Below are positions 1 through 11,603 of a DNA stretch of 39,367 nt, in pieces. The DNA is from Terana coerulea (Eukaryota > Basidiomycota > Agaricomycetes > Polyporales > Phanerochaetaceae): positions 1 through 39,367 of the forward strand of contig JAKOGH010000280.1 of assembly GCA_024811115.1 (NCBI GenBank), given 5' to 3'. A program made the position numbers and the translations under genes. The notes under the pieces are model-generated. The model ran no database searches. It saw only the letters and a list, made by a program, of their open reading frames with translations, and had not been told where the DNA came from. How positions within the stretch are numbered: position 1 is the first letter of the stretch; each line of letters starts with the position of its first letter.

Positions 1-3000
1 CCACAGCGGCTGCTTCCTAATACTAAGACGACATGATCGTGATATAAACACCGTCAATCTTGACGTTCAGTGGGCGTATTCTAAAGCATTTGCCACCGCC
101 ACGTTCAGCGAGAGACTACTCCCGCGTCTTTGTCAATTTTCTACGCTCTGACGATCCTACAGTAGCTTAGCGTGAGGTCGTGGATACCCTGGGGCACGGT
201 GCACGTACATACTTGGATCAGACACGCGATCGCACCCCTCACAGATAACATCCCACCGGGACCCTCGCCGCCTCGCAATCATTGGCCGAAGGCCGAAGCC
301 GGCGAATTAAGAGGTAAACGGAGCTGCGTTAACACGTCTTGCTTCTCTGGGCTTTCGCCAATATTCCGGTATATTGAATGAGCTTGAAACTCGTATACGT
401 GGCGACTTCCACTCGTAGAAACTACGTCGCCGCGGTCACTGTAGTTGCAGTCCAGTTTCACATCAACCTGACACGTAGCCACATGGAGATACGCGTGAAC
501 AAAACGCCATCTCAGGTGTCTGTTTCAATGGTTGAGAGCAAGCGACGTGGGTGGGTTAACGCCGACGCCACAAAGAGCCAAATTACCAGATCCGAAATCG
601 ACGCGGGCGTCTAAGCGCTTCCGGGCTGCTCTCACGTTCAACCTGCTCAATCCTCCGCAACCGTGTCAACTGGCCCAACACTCCGTCTCGTCCCACGTAT
701 GTTGGCGAAAGCTGCATGCTGGAAGATACTCGAATATGGGAATCTGGACGGCTAGCCTGCGGCAGCAATAAGTGCCCTAAGCAGGAGCGAGTCGTTCAAG
801 TTCCCTGAACCCGACTTAGCCAAGTCCTGCAAGCGGTGTTCAAGGATGTCTCCAAACTAGCGGCGAGGGTGATTAGAATATACGAGGACCCGTAGCAACA
901 ATCAAGCAAGTAGAAAGAGCGGAAGCGCTACTTGTTTGTCACCGTCTATCCTGCGGCTCGCTTCTACTGCCACGCGGCCCTCTGTGCCTCGCAACGCCTG
1001 CTTTTTGGAGCACAGGCACCATCTTCAGCGGGCGTAAGGTGCTTGCGGCCGACGTTGCATATTCCCTCACAATCCCGAAGGATTTGATCCGTGAGCTTGG
1101 TTCCTGTCTGCTTGCGCTTTGCCGCTGCTCATTAGTTTTATTCTCATTTGGCAGCGAACTGCAGATCCAATTGAATACATGCACACGGAGAGCGCACGTC
1201 CAGCCCTCTGCGATCCGCGCATGCGGCACCACAGTACGCAAGCGGCCAGTCGTCAACATTGCGCATTAGAAGCCTGGCCCGACCCTTGCGCTCGGGTCGT
1301 TGCGCGCTGTCGTCGCTGCCAGATTCATCGGCGGCCTGGCTGGGAACGCTTACCTAGTACGGATGCATGCTGTAATCGGTGGGGAAGCCGGCCACGAATC
1401 AAGTCAGAGCCACCCTGCCGTCGCCGCTCGTGGTTGACGTGCTTGCCAGATGAAGGTAAGAGGCTAATCCATGTCACAGTCAACAACTAACCAATGTAAG
1501 ATTAACGCAGACTGATGCGTCTCGGCTCAATCGCAGTTTGAACAACGCGTCAACGTTGCAAGCGAGCTGATTTACGCCAGCATCTCAGCTCGCCCGCCGT
1601 GCCTAGAGCAGACTGGACTGAGGAAGCGCAAGCAGGGCGCGCAAGCAAAGGCAGATTGCGCCGATTCCGTCTTCAGCAAGGCTGATTGGTTTCATCTGTG
1701 AGTTTATTTCGATGTATGTTCAGACTCAAGCCTCTAAAGCATCGCTCACACATATCACAGGGGATTTGCACGCTCGCGCACAGGCTCGTTTATTACTAGC
1801 GCAGCAACTGCATCTCGGCGTGTTCAATGCCGACCGCATTTGCTACCAAGCGTGCGGGCGTTGTCGCGTCCTGCGCAGCGTTAGATGCTTCTGCACAGGG
1901 TCTCGTCCCCGGGTCGCCACTTACCATTGACCTCACCAAATCAATCGGCGATTTAGCCGATGCACGTCTGGCTGAAACGCACGCATCCCGCGAATGGGAC
2001 TCCCGCAGCTTCAAGCGAGGTGGATGCCCCCTCGCCGATGTCAATGATGCCATCGCGCTGCCGTCAAGACGGCCGGTCCCGCGGGCGGGGCCTCCGCGCT
2101 GTGAGCGAGTAGCTGCCTTGGTACGTTATTTAGGGGTTTTAAATTTCCCAGACATGTATCTAATTGTACCTTTTACGGACCTCTGCAGACGTTGTCCTCA
2201 TTGATTTAAGACATGCGATGCGCAGGAGAGTCATCCCGGACGGTGCTATCACCAAGTGCAAGCGAGACGCGAGATTTATGTCATGACGAACAGCTCACCG
2301 ACGTGGCATCAATGCGACCAAGGACATCTCAATCTGCTCACGACACTGCAGCCGAAGCGACTCAACACGCGAACGGATTCCCGCTGGCGTCGCACTCGAC
2401 TCGCCGAGCCTCAGACTGACGCGTCTAGACGCCACCAGCCGGACCAGGAGAGGCAATGTAAGGCACACGAAGCACAGGAAAGATCAACAATACTCGCCTC
2501 TGCGCCGTCATTCAACGTCACCGGTGAGTTATCTCGATACGGACTTACCATTTTGCTCATCGCCGTGAATCTTGCGCTTGCACACAGAGCTACTTGTCGG
2601 CGGCGCAATAACTGTATTCCGGCGCGCTGTCTGGAATTTGCTACAGCCCGTGTGTCCTACGACACGCGCGGGTGTTCGCCGTCGCGTCATGTAGAATCCC
2701 AGATGCCTCCGAACAGTCGGGACGTCTTTCAACGTCGGGTGAGCTCCGGCGAGCAGCCCTGACGGCGCGGTCTTACGCGGCGCAACAACGCGATCTGACA
2801 AAGTTGGAGGCAGTGCGTGGAGTCGACAACAAGTGCCCGTCGCTTAGACACCCGACGGCGCCGCCACCTTCTCGGTGGAGCCTCTATGCCGGCGCTGGCG
2901 TACTGGGATTGGGATTGTTCCGTGGTGCGCACTTATGCGATCTGTTCGTCGCGCTTTCCGGGGTCTATCTGGCGCTGACATGTACTGTACTCAGGAGTCG

Positions 3001-3390
3001 TCCGACCGTGCACTTTGTCTGATGCGCGTTGCAAATCCGCGCACTGCAAGAACGTCCAAGATCTGCGCGCCCGTTGCGGTCGATACTGCGCAAGTCAGCG
3101 GAAAATTGCGCGGCGCGCTCTAGACTTTGGTGAGTGGGTTTTATTTTCGTTTCGAGGTCTCCGCTGACTTGGGACGACAGCACAAACGGATTTCTGAAAC
3201 GCGTCGGGCAGGGTCCGTGTCTCCGCACCAAGGCGGCGTGGGGCGCCGACGGCGTCGCAAATATCGTGTATTTCGGGATGGAATCTTCCATCGGTGGCGG
3301 CGCCCGTCATGGGGCACGGAAGGTTAGCGAGAGCGTGGAAACGATGTAGCGAGAGACGGAACCGGCCCAAGAAGAGACAATACGCGCCGG
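1..3390. other. gene-poor stretch, no supported gene
   Basis: Both strands are broken by stops. The longest open frames are about 110-170 codons and resemble no family I know. I saw no chain of exons with matching splice sites, no tRNA, and no reverse-transcriptase or transposase motif. Base composition is mixed and not strongly skewed. The stretch may be old, decayed repeat DNA, but that is inference. Confidence 0.5.
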
Positions 3391-3398
3391 AGCGCACG

Positions 3399-3600
3399 GG
3401 GATAAAAGCCACCCGCGGAGACGTGATTCCCCACCACTCCACCACTCTGCTTTCACACTCATTCTCCCACTCCCATTCCTCCTCTCTCAGCCGCAGTGCC
3501 CCGAGATGGACCTCGTCGTCGCCTTCACCTCCCTCGCCGACGCCTGCCTCTGTCAACTTGACCGCCGCCAAGGCTGTTACTCAAGTAAGTAGTGCAATCA
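3399..3600 (+). promoter_or_regulatory. possible promoter and first exon of an unrecognised or dead gene
   Basis: A TATA-like GGATAAAAG lies at 3400-3408. A pyrimidine-rich leader follows, then an ATG at 3505 and a plausible donor (CAAGTAAGT) near 3580. This looks like a fungal core promoter with a short first exon. Two frames are open here and neither gives a known protein. Possible downstream exon-like sequence (about 3660-3930, ending at CAAGTAAGC) is also unrecognised. It could be a gene remnant or chance. Confidence 0.25.
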
Positions 3601-4399
3601 CTTCGCATCCGTCCTCGTTGTTTTATTTCTCATACCACTTAGTAGGACTGTATTGAGGGCGAGCGGTGTCGCATCGCCGTCCCGCCCAGGGGCTGTCCGG
3701 TCAAGTCGTGGTGCGGCGTGCAGAAACGCGCTCACGCTGTCGTATCCGGCGCTGGGAACGTGCCATCTTACGGTTTTGGTCTTAACCACGACGACGTCGC
3801 TGATCTGTGTCCATCGGCGTTCCCGCAAGACCAGTCTAGCAACGGCAAGCGCGACTTATTCTTGGGAGTACAAGTTCTGTTATCTCTGTCATCACCTGGC
3901 TCCAAGCTGTATCGCGCGCAAGTAAGCATGTTCTTAACTGTTTTGCTACGTCGTTAGCTAACTATTGATGACTTTCAGTCAAATTCTACGTGTGCTAGAT
4001 CGCAGTTCTACGCTGCGTGCTGCGTCAGCTCTATGACTTGGCGCACGCCGGCGTGCGGCTTCTGTTTCACCTTACCAGTATGTGCCACAACTGACTTAAT
4101 AGCTAGCATCGACACTGATGTTACGTTGTAATAGTACATTCCATTGGTCTTACGACGTCGACGATGCGGCGTCCCTATGGGCGCCGACAGATGGCCCTCG
4201 CGTCCACCTTCCTTCATCCGCTGTGGGCAAAGTCTGCGCCAATCTGTCACCGGCGAGAGCTTAGGAGCACGGTGACAGCGCCGTGATAACCGGTGCCGCT
4301 GATCGTCTACTTCGACGACGTACCGGTGAATATTTTACTTTTAATCTAATCCTGTTACTCAGACTAAAAGACTATTAAATTATGCTTTTAGAGCTCTGC

Positions 4400-5640
4400 A
4401 GACTACGCTTGCGGTATTTGCATTTGGAGCGGGAAGATGCCATATGATCTCCGTCGTCTATGAGGACAGCTGACGAATACTATGCCGGATAAGTGGCTGT
4501 CGGAACTACGCTATGTACGTTAGCGTACATAGTCTCTTACATCTGGTGTCTCTGTATTATTTACCAGATAGTACCATGTCGTAGCAACGCACTGGCACCT
4601 TCAATATATCTGTTTATGCGACCCGCATTCTTACCCAAGTACTCCATTTGAGTGTGCCTTTGTGCGTTTGTTGATTCCCCTCTAGGCTGAGTCCGAGTTT
4701 GAGAAGACTATCGCTGTACCGTGCAGCACCTACCTAGTACCCTCACGAATGTCACTTGGCACCAGCCTCGCGTCGGCTTCTATTATATACTGCAGTATAG
4801 TATGTGCGTCTGACTTGTGCCGTCCACCCCATCTCAATCTCGGAGGCATACGCCCGATTATCTTACTTATATAATATAATCTTGGGCTCGAGTGCTACTG
4901 TAGTTCCAATCGCATCAACTCTTTTTATGTTATTAAGTGCTCCACATTCCTTGTGTCATCCATCCCATCTCAGTCTTTGAGGTGTATGTTCGATCATCTT
5001 ACTCATGTAGTATAGAGTGTTACTAGTACTGTGCTGATCATATCAACACTTTGTACATTGCTTATAACAAAGATATCCGCAGATACTTTGGTTCGCAAGG
5101 GTCCGGCTCGCAAGACGGACGCGCGCGAGGCTAATCAACAGACTATCAGACTGTACTGTAGAGTGCGAGCAAGTAAGTACAAGGGATGTCTGTGAAAGGC
5201 AAAAAGGTATACGCACGCTCAGGATGTGGGAAAGTCACTGAGCGTGCTGGATGCGAAGTGCAGGAATATAAGGAAACGAAGGTGACTCGATACCGAGCAT
5301 CGTAATTAAGAGAAAAGGGACCGTAACAAAGGCAAAAAGGATAAACGGTGCCCGTACTAAGAGACGGAGCTAGCAGCCTTTGTGGCGCAGCCGCGGCGAG
5401 TCCATGGGCGCTTGCGCGCCGATGCGCGCACCTCATCGTACAACTTCGACAGCTTAGTGATCTATATCCCTCGGCGTGCTGTCCATCCCATCTCAGCCTT
5501 GCAAACATGTTGGCTTATGACTTTATATATAGTGATATAGAGCCTTAACACTGCTTCGGTTGTATCTTGGACTTGTCACATAGTACAGTAAGTACTATAC
5601 ACCACTCGCACTCTGCTGGTCACTGCTTTTATCAGTAGTA
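4400..5640. repeat. AT-rich repeat block with diverged tandem copies
   Basis: A unit containing CCATCCCATCTCAGTCTT-like sequence, followed by CGATYATCTTACTYAT, occurs near 4828 and 4965. The two copies are about 140 bp apart and can be aligned over most of that length, with mainly C/T and A/G differences. A third, shorter match starts near 5481. Palindromes lie nearby: CTATGTACG/CGTACATAG at 4511-4532, ATCTGGT/ACCAGAT at 4541-4569, and TATACTGCAGTATA near 4787. No coding capacity was recognised. This looks like decayed transposon or satellite-like DNA. Confidence 0.55.
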
Positions 5641-5787
5641 TTCAGCCCAGTCCCAGCAGTGCATGTGCATACTCCACTAACACAGAGAAACAAATATATT
5701 TACTACACAACCTCTACATACATGTATAGGCAACAGACCAAACATAAGGTATCAAGGACTCACCAAGCACATAAGCACCACCAACCC

Positions 5788-8121
5788 TCACGAACCATCA
5801 GGCATCTTCAACCTCGGCAGCGCTGCAATTATGTTGTTCAGCATCGGTGACTCAAACGGTGCAGGTACCTGGGAGGACGACGATGACTGTGATGCTTGCA
5901 AGGCCGAGAGTTGCGAGGCGGGGAGGCGGGACGGGTGAAACGTGTTGCCGACCTTGGCAAACGCCGGGAGGAGCGTCGGCGTCCGCGACGTCAAACCCGA
6001 AGAGGTAGCGCATGAGCTGCGCAAGCGCAAGGAGTACGGGCTGTGGAAAGGCCGTGAGCGCGGGGACAACGGCGGCATGCTGTTGTTCTTGATTATCTGA
6101 ACGGATCGTAAATTATTGGACTAAACGGGGAAAAGACGAATACGTACCATTGTCAGCTTGGGTTGACGAGCTAGAGCCCGATGCTTCCCCGGAGGGCTGC
6201 GAGGGCGCGCCGTCCAACGTCGCGTCCTTGCTTTTCTCGGCGTAGAACTTCGTGACGTAGTCGAACGCTTCCGTGTACCCCATGACACACTCGAACCGTT
6301 CCACACGGACCGAGTGCTCCGAGTGCCCGTGCCTGCAGCATGGCGCAAGTCGCCCGTCAGGAATGCCGACATGGTCTGCGCAGCCAGAGCGACGTACTCA
6401 GTGTAATGCGCGAGCATATTCTCCGTCGCCTTGCTCAGTCCCTCAGTGGGTAGGAGCAGCTCCGCAGGCGTGATATGCACCAGCCTGGTCTAGTATTTTC
6501 GTTGAGTCTGCCAGTCCCTTCTCTCTCTTTATACACACGTACCTCCAGCTCCGTACGCATATGGTTGTCTAAAGTTATTCATCAGCTTTCCCTTGTTATA
6601 TGTGAAGACTGTTGGAGCCGACTGACCATCGAACAAGTCCCACATGACTTCTCCTGTCGCAGCGCAGATGCTCACCAGCGCAACTTCCACCTTCGCATCT
6701 GTGCTGGTGCCCTGACGCTTCTCGGTGATGCAGACGAGCGGCGGAGATCCAGCCGACGATATGTCGACCGACGTGAGCTCGTCGACGTACCTAAAATTTC
6801 TTAGGAGTAGGATCCAAGACAGCGGCAAGGAAGGACGTACGTAGCGGCGGTGTATAATGAGGTGATCTGCCGGTTGAACAGCTCGTTCCGCGTCTCGCCC
6901 ACCTTCTTAAGCGCGGCGGTCTCTGTCTGTGTCACGACGCCGACTTTATATCCCTGCGAGAGCAATCTGCCGACGTTAAGTATGGTCAGTCGTGAGATCC
7001 GGGGAGAAAATCTGTGGTGCAACGCACTTCTTTAGGTGCACCTCCCGCCGATGCACGGGAAAGCCGGCCATTCGTAAGTTCCGCTTGGCATAGCAGACAA
7101 TGCCGAGAAGCTTTGCAACAATCTGCATGGGAAAAATTCAGGAGTTATTATGAGTCAGATTTCCATTAGAATGGGAGGGCGAAGTGGCCATACCTGGGCG
7201 TCCTCTTCGTAGAAGTAGAACTTGTATCCGACTTCGAACATGAGCAGCATCTTGGGATGCCTCTTCTTGAGCTCCTTTACCTAATCGCGAACGACGTGTC
7301 AGGTATGGCGTCCATAAAAGCACGCAGACATACGACGTACCTGGAGCTCCAATGGTGTGTAGGCCTTGCCACTAGGTCCAATTTCGACAGCCTTCTTCGC
7401 TCCTGCTCTCCGGGATTGACTGGGGCCAGCGTCCTTCCCTTTCGCCTTGGCCTTTCCTTTACCCTTGCCCTTTGCGGAAGCGTTGCTCTTGTTGAAGTTC
7501 GCCATGAGCTCCTCATACGACATCTTCCCGGCTTGGCTCTCAGCTGGCTCTCCAACCTCATCGGCATCTTCATCGGCATCTTCATCGTCGCTAGGAGCCC
7601 CAGGGTCGGCGGCTTCCGCTTGCAGGTGTCGCTCTAGGACATTGTTGTCCCCGAGAAGTATGCGCTTCGCGCGGTCGTGAAACCGTTTGCGCGCTACGTC
7701 GCCATCCGGCTGGTGGGACGTCGACGTGCTGCCAGACGCAGCGGTGTCAAATCGGTACTGAGCTATGGGTGAATTGTTTTCCAAGGCGTTTTCTGGCGGT
7801 GCTGGTCGAGAATCCGGTTTTGACCTCTCATTCGCTGTGTGACGACCACTCGCCCGTGCGGGCACCTCGCTGACCTTTCGCTTCTTCGCAGGGGGCTCTC
7901 TGCCCTCGGCTCTGCAACCTGTGCCCATAGCTCGCTGTCCGAGCCAGAGTCGGCAGTGAGGTCGACGACTGGCGACCGCTCCTGCGCTGGCCGCGCGGTT
8001 GGCTGTGGGATGGGCGGAGCGGCGAAGACTTTGGGCTGGATGAGAAGTAGGAGGAGAGGACGGCTTGTGTTCCTTCGCTCGCCCCGGCGGACTTTGTTTT
8101 ATGTTTCGTCGGAGTTGGCAT
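5788..8121 (-). pseudogene. MSH3: MSH3 mismatch-repair gene, truncated: MutS domains I-II only
   Basis: MSH3 pairs with MSH2 (MutS-beta) to bind insertion-deletion loops in the nucleus. The N-terminus carries a PCNA-binding PIP box, QAVLSSYF. An acidic, Lys-rich linker follows, then MutS domain I ([39 protein letters not shown]) and domain II (DDNHMRTELETRL, RVERFECVMGYTEAFDYV). Exons on the minus strand: 8121-7341, 7280-7194, 7122-7028, 6966-6841, 6790-6627, 6568-6543 (26 nt), 6489-6398, 6332-6148 and 6096-5788. From 7341 to about 6000 the joins keep one frame. The frame breaks near 8040 and 7890, and again near 5975 at the start of domain III. The gene then stops at 5788. The clamp and the ABC ATPase (Walker A and B) are absent from the window, so it cannot act as a normal MSH3. 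Decay or an assembly junction could explain this. Confidence 0.88.
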
Positions 8122-8345
8122 AGTGTATGTGTCACGCGTGGACAGAAAGCAGAGAGAGGGGAGGAGCCAGCCTGCTAATGAGCGTGACACGGAACGGTGT
8201 GAGCCCCACGCCGCGCGGTGTAACGCGTACCGTGACGTGTCCCCGGCTGATCCTTTTCAGTCTCCGCCTTTCCCTCCGTCCACCCCGACCACCACCACCA
8301 GTCTCGCCGCCACCTCCGCAGGGCTTGCCGGTGCTGCAGACAACG
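8122..8345. promoter_or_regulatory. bidirectional promoter between MSH3 and ATP12
   Basis: Only 224 bp separate the two divergent start codons, so both promoters must lie here or overlap the 5' ends. There is no clear TATA box. The ATP12 side has a pyrimidine-rich run just before the ATG. Confidence 0.5.
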
Positions 8346-9551
8346 ATGCAGGCAGTCCGCAGGCCACTTGCTCTCTCCGCCCGGCACTATTCCCGGATCC
8401 CGCCGACGGTCACCCGGAGAGCAGCACTCGCAAAGCGGGGACAAGCGACTGTTGTAACGGACGGTCCGGCCGTGACTGCTACGAATCGTACGTCCTTAAC
8501 CTGTCCGGATTTTGTCTCTCATTTACTGACATCCACCCATGCAGGTGCACAAGCAACCCTCAAACGGTTTTGGAAGACTGTCGATGTCGAGGCGCGCCCC
8601 GCACCGAATGCTTCAGGTTCATCGTCCCCAAGTCAGCTCGTCGTCACGCTCGATAAGCGAGCGTTGAAGACACCGTCAGGAAATCCTTTGGTATTGCCAA
8701 AGGAGAAGACGTTGGCGGCTACGTTGATTGCGGTGGAGTGGGATAACCAGGACCAGGTGTTGAAGCAGCATTCATTGCCTATGGTACGTCATACATGGTA
8801 TATATACCGGTTGTAAGGCTGACTGAATGTTTCTGTGTAGACGTCGTTAGCTTCAAGAGCTATTGACGGTTTCCAGGCTTCCCAGTCTATACGGCCAGAA
8901 GTACATGAGCAGCTGCTGAAGTATCTCGAAACAGACACAATATGGTGCGTTCTTTCCGCCACCAGTTTCGGCTATTCTCCAACATTTTCCTTTTGCTAAG
9001 CTTCCATGCATCGTCGCCGCCCGCACTTGCCCAGTTGATATCAGCACACTGGATGCCGCTTCTCGACTGGGCGCGCAAGGCGTACGGCGTCGAGATCAAC
9101 ACCACTGAGGGCTTCACGCTGCAACCACATCCGCGAGCGACCATCGACGCTATGCGCAATGTCCTCGAAGGCATGGACGAGTGGGAAATTTCTGGTATGC
9201 CCGTGTTTCCTGTCCTCCTCTGGCAACCGTGCATTGACCAGCCCGATTGTGTGACAGCGATGGAACGCGCGACCTACACCTCGAGGTCTTTCCTTATTGC
9301 CCTCGCGCTCGTGCAGAAACGCATCACGGCGGAAGAGGCGGCCCAGGCGTCGCATGTTGAAGTCAACAGCCAGATCCAGCAGTGGGGCGAGGTCGAGGAC
9401 TGTACGTGCCATATCTCACCGTGCTCTTCGGCGTTGGGCATGTGCTTATTAATTGGTTGTAGCGCATGACGTCGACTACCACGACGTCCGCAGACAGCTC
9501 GGCAGCGCGGCGTGCATGCTCGCGGACGTGTCTGTACAGGCATGGCCGTAG
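8346..9551 (+). CDS. ATP12: ATP12, F1-ATPase assembly chaperone (mitochondrial)
   Basis: Atp12 binds free F1 alpha subunit in the mitochondrial matrix and is needed to assemble the F1 sector of ATP synthase. The six exons are 8346-8487, 8545-8783, 8841-8944, 9001-9194, 9258-9401 and 9463-9551. They join in one frame of 303 codons plus stop, normal for the family. The first ~40 residues are Arg/Ser/Ala-rich without acids, a mitochondrial presequence. Family landmarks follow in order: FWKTVDVE, LDKRALKTPSGNPLVLP, AVEWDNQ, LPMTSLASRAIDG, LLKYLETDTICF, HWMPLLDWA, and a C-terminal HDVDYHDVRRQLGSAA. All introns are 55-63 bp. The gene is intact and head to head with the MSH3 remnant. Confidence 0.95.
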
Positions 9552-10125
9552 GAGGCCCTGCACGTTGCATTCACTATCTAACAAAATGTTATAAATGTGT
9601 GTATGTGCGAGCCTTGAGGCGGGACAACTCTGCAATTACGATATCTGCTTGATACTTCTTTGGTGTCCGTTCAGCTTTTTCGCTCTAGCAACCGGTCTCC
9701 CCATCGCATGAACGTCGAGAGCGCGTGAAGTCAAAGAGTATTGAATTGGTTTGACAATGCCAAGCAGCTATCTTGTTGCGATCCTTCACTGGCCTTCTAA
9801 GTTCTAAGTTTTGTAGGTACAACTGACAAGTTACAAGTATATAACTGTCACCTCTTGTCAGTACTTGCTGGTGTTGACCCAACATCGTTCAAGGCTTCAA
9901 GCCTGGGGGCTTCCCCATTTACGCACGACTCGGCACGAGGCACAAGTTCAAAGTTGTCACAATGTCAAGTTGCCAGAAACCGTCTAGTATATATCTACGG
10001 TGACCGGTCTAATATTCGGCCGCCGGCGTTCGCGTCTCGTAAGTCGTAGACTCGTAATTTATAAATCATGATTATAAGTCAGGACTCGGGAGTCGAAGTG
10101 GTCAAAAAGTTGGTCAGGTGTATCA
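9552..10125. other. intergenic, nothing recognised
   Basis: This is the 3' flank of ATP12 and of the minus-strand tRNA. There is a short duplication, TTCTAAG twice near 9797, and otherwise no ORF or motif I can support. Confidence 0.5.
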
Positions 10126-10210
10126 TGCCAGAACCGTGGATTGAACACGGGACCTCCAGAAGACCCCGAGAGGCTTCAGTCTGTTGCTCTCCCAGCTGAG
10201 CTATTCCGGC
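10126..10210 (-). tRNA. trnF(GAA): tRNA-Phe (GAA) with intron
   Basis: The 5' arm GCCGGAA pairs with the 3' arm TTCTGGC, with one G-U pair. The D arm GCTC..GAGC and T arm CCGTG-TTCAATC-CACGG are perfect, and the discriminator is A73. The anticodon loop reads CTGAAG, then about a dozen intron bases, then the 3' half of the stem (TCTGG). The mature anticodon is GAA. The pair 27-43 is A-G. Pol III boxes A and B are intact. A second copy with a different intron lies at 24614-24701. Confidence 0.88.
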
Positions 10211-10608
10211 GGTGAAACCAGTTGCTTTTTAAGTACTATAATAGCAGGGGCGGTGTGCCTCAATCCACTCTGGCGCATGCACGGGAAGCGACGGCGTTGG
10301 CGACAACAATTTAATACTGTATTCGCCGTGCTTACTGCTTCCTGCGGAGATTGCGAAGGGGACGGTGGATCCGGAATCTCGATGGATGTAATCGAGGCTG
10401 AGTACTGAGCACCGGTGAGTGCTTCAAGGCTGGCGCGGCCCACCAACTTGCAAAGTGGAAGTAGGGCATGTGAGTTGGCTTACCACATTTACTGTAACAT
10501 ATGATTTGTATCCATGCCTTAAAGCTCGAGAGAATGCGCGGCCTTCGGATCTTTCGGAAGCTATGCCAAAATTATAGAACCTTCGGTGTCGCTGCTATCG
10601 CTATGGAG
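10211..10608. other. spacer between tRNA-Phe and the IAH1-type gene
   Basis: It holds the upstream flank of the minus-strand tRNA and the 3' flank of the esterase gene. Small open frames exist on both strands (for example 10201-10446 minus), but none has family resemblance or splice partners. Confidence 0.4.
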
Positions 10609-11603
10609 CTATTTCCTAGCCCGACTATCTTTGAGAAGCTCCTTGTAGTTCTCAGCGTCGAGGATGTCCCAACTAAGGCCTGTCAGATACAAGATGCGAA
10701 CACAATAAGGAAGACGCTCACCTAGGATACACCATGTCCAGCTTGTCGGGATGGATGTCAGGATATCTCTCGCTGATGGTCTTGATGAGATCACCGTATA
10801 CGAGCTAGAGCAATGGAAAGGTGTAAGGATAAATGCAAACGCGGCGGAGACCTCCGCACCTTATATGCCTGCTCATTCAGATGCAGACCGTCGGTCATGA
10901 ACTTCGCGAGCTGCTTCTCCTCCTTCCCACTGGCCTCCCAGAGCAACGACCACGTATCAACAACTGGCACCTTCTCTTGCCCGGCGACCTCCCTCGCGGC
11001 CTCCGCGTACTGCTTCGTAACCTCAAAATCCCTGTCAAGCTGGTACTGAGGTGGGTCGAAGCCGCGCAGCGCCTCGCCCCACTGGTGTGTGTTAATCGGC
11101 GGTGGAGTGAAGATTATCACTCGGGTCTCCGGCGAGTACCATTCTGATGTGGGGTCTTTGACCAATTGGACCAGTCGCACGAGGTTGGCTTTGTATTCGG
11201 GAAGGGGGACGTGTTGGCGCGATCCTGGGATGGTGGCATCGTTTGCGCCAAACCAAATGGTCAGAAGTTGCACCTTCGGGATGTTGGTCCTCTCAGAGCG
11301 CTTGGCGATGACCTGCAATCCATGTCTGTTGAGTAAATATTAACGTCGTGGTGTATTATTCGTTGCCTACCTTCTCGAATACAGGCTGGACCCAGCGTGT
11401 GTTGTAACCGCTCAGTCCACGCGGAAGCACATCGAGTTTCCTGTTGTAGGCATCTACGATTTGTCAATGTGTGCACAGCCTGATCATGGTGCACCAGAGA
11501 GAAACTAACCAGAAAGCTGTTGGGCAAAGCCGTAAGGTACAGTCCCGCCTTGAGTGATCGAATCTCCAAGGAGCACGATCGCATCCTGAACGTATCCAGC
11601 CAT
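10609..11603 (-). CDS. IAH1: IAH1-type SGNH/GDSL esterase, copy 1
   Basis: IAH1-like enzymes are small SGNH-fold esterases; yeast Iah1 hydrolyses acetate esters such as isoamyl acetate. The exons are 11603-11510, 11453-11371, 11312-10860, 10804-10722 and 10672-10609, giving 258 codons plus stop in one frame. Block I is LLGDSITQG (Ser nucleophile near residue 15). SGYNTRW provides the block II Gly, IWFGANDA the block III Asn, and DGLHLN the block V Asp-His pair. There is no signal peptide, so it is likely cytosolic. The last intron uses the acceptor CCTTAG; an upstream CAG would give an in-frame stop. A paralogue with identical first and second exon lengths (94 and 83 nt) lies at 27521-28417. 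Confidence 0.92.

Noticed and set aside
1712..2204. possible coding exon (DLTKSIGDLADARLAETHAS)
   Set aside because: The frame is open for 125 codons, but no splice partners or family resemblance were found; base composition alone can explain it.
8127..8345. upstream extension of ATP12 to an earlier in-frame ATG
   Set aside because: It would add about 70 Arg/Pro-rich residues before a good presequence start at 8346 and would nearly reach the MSH3 start codon.
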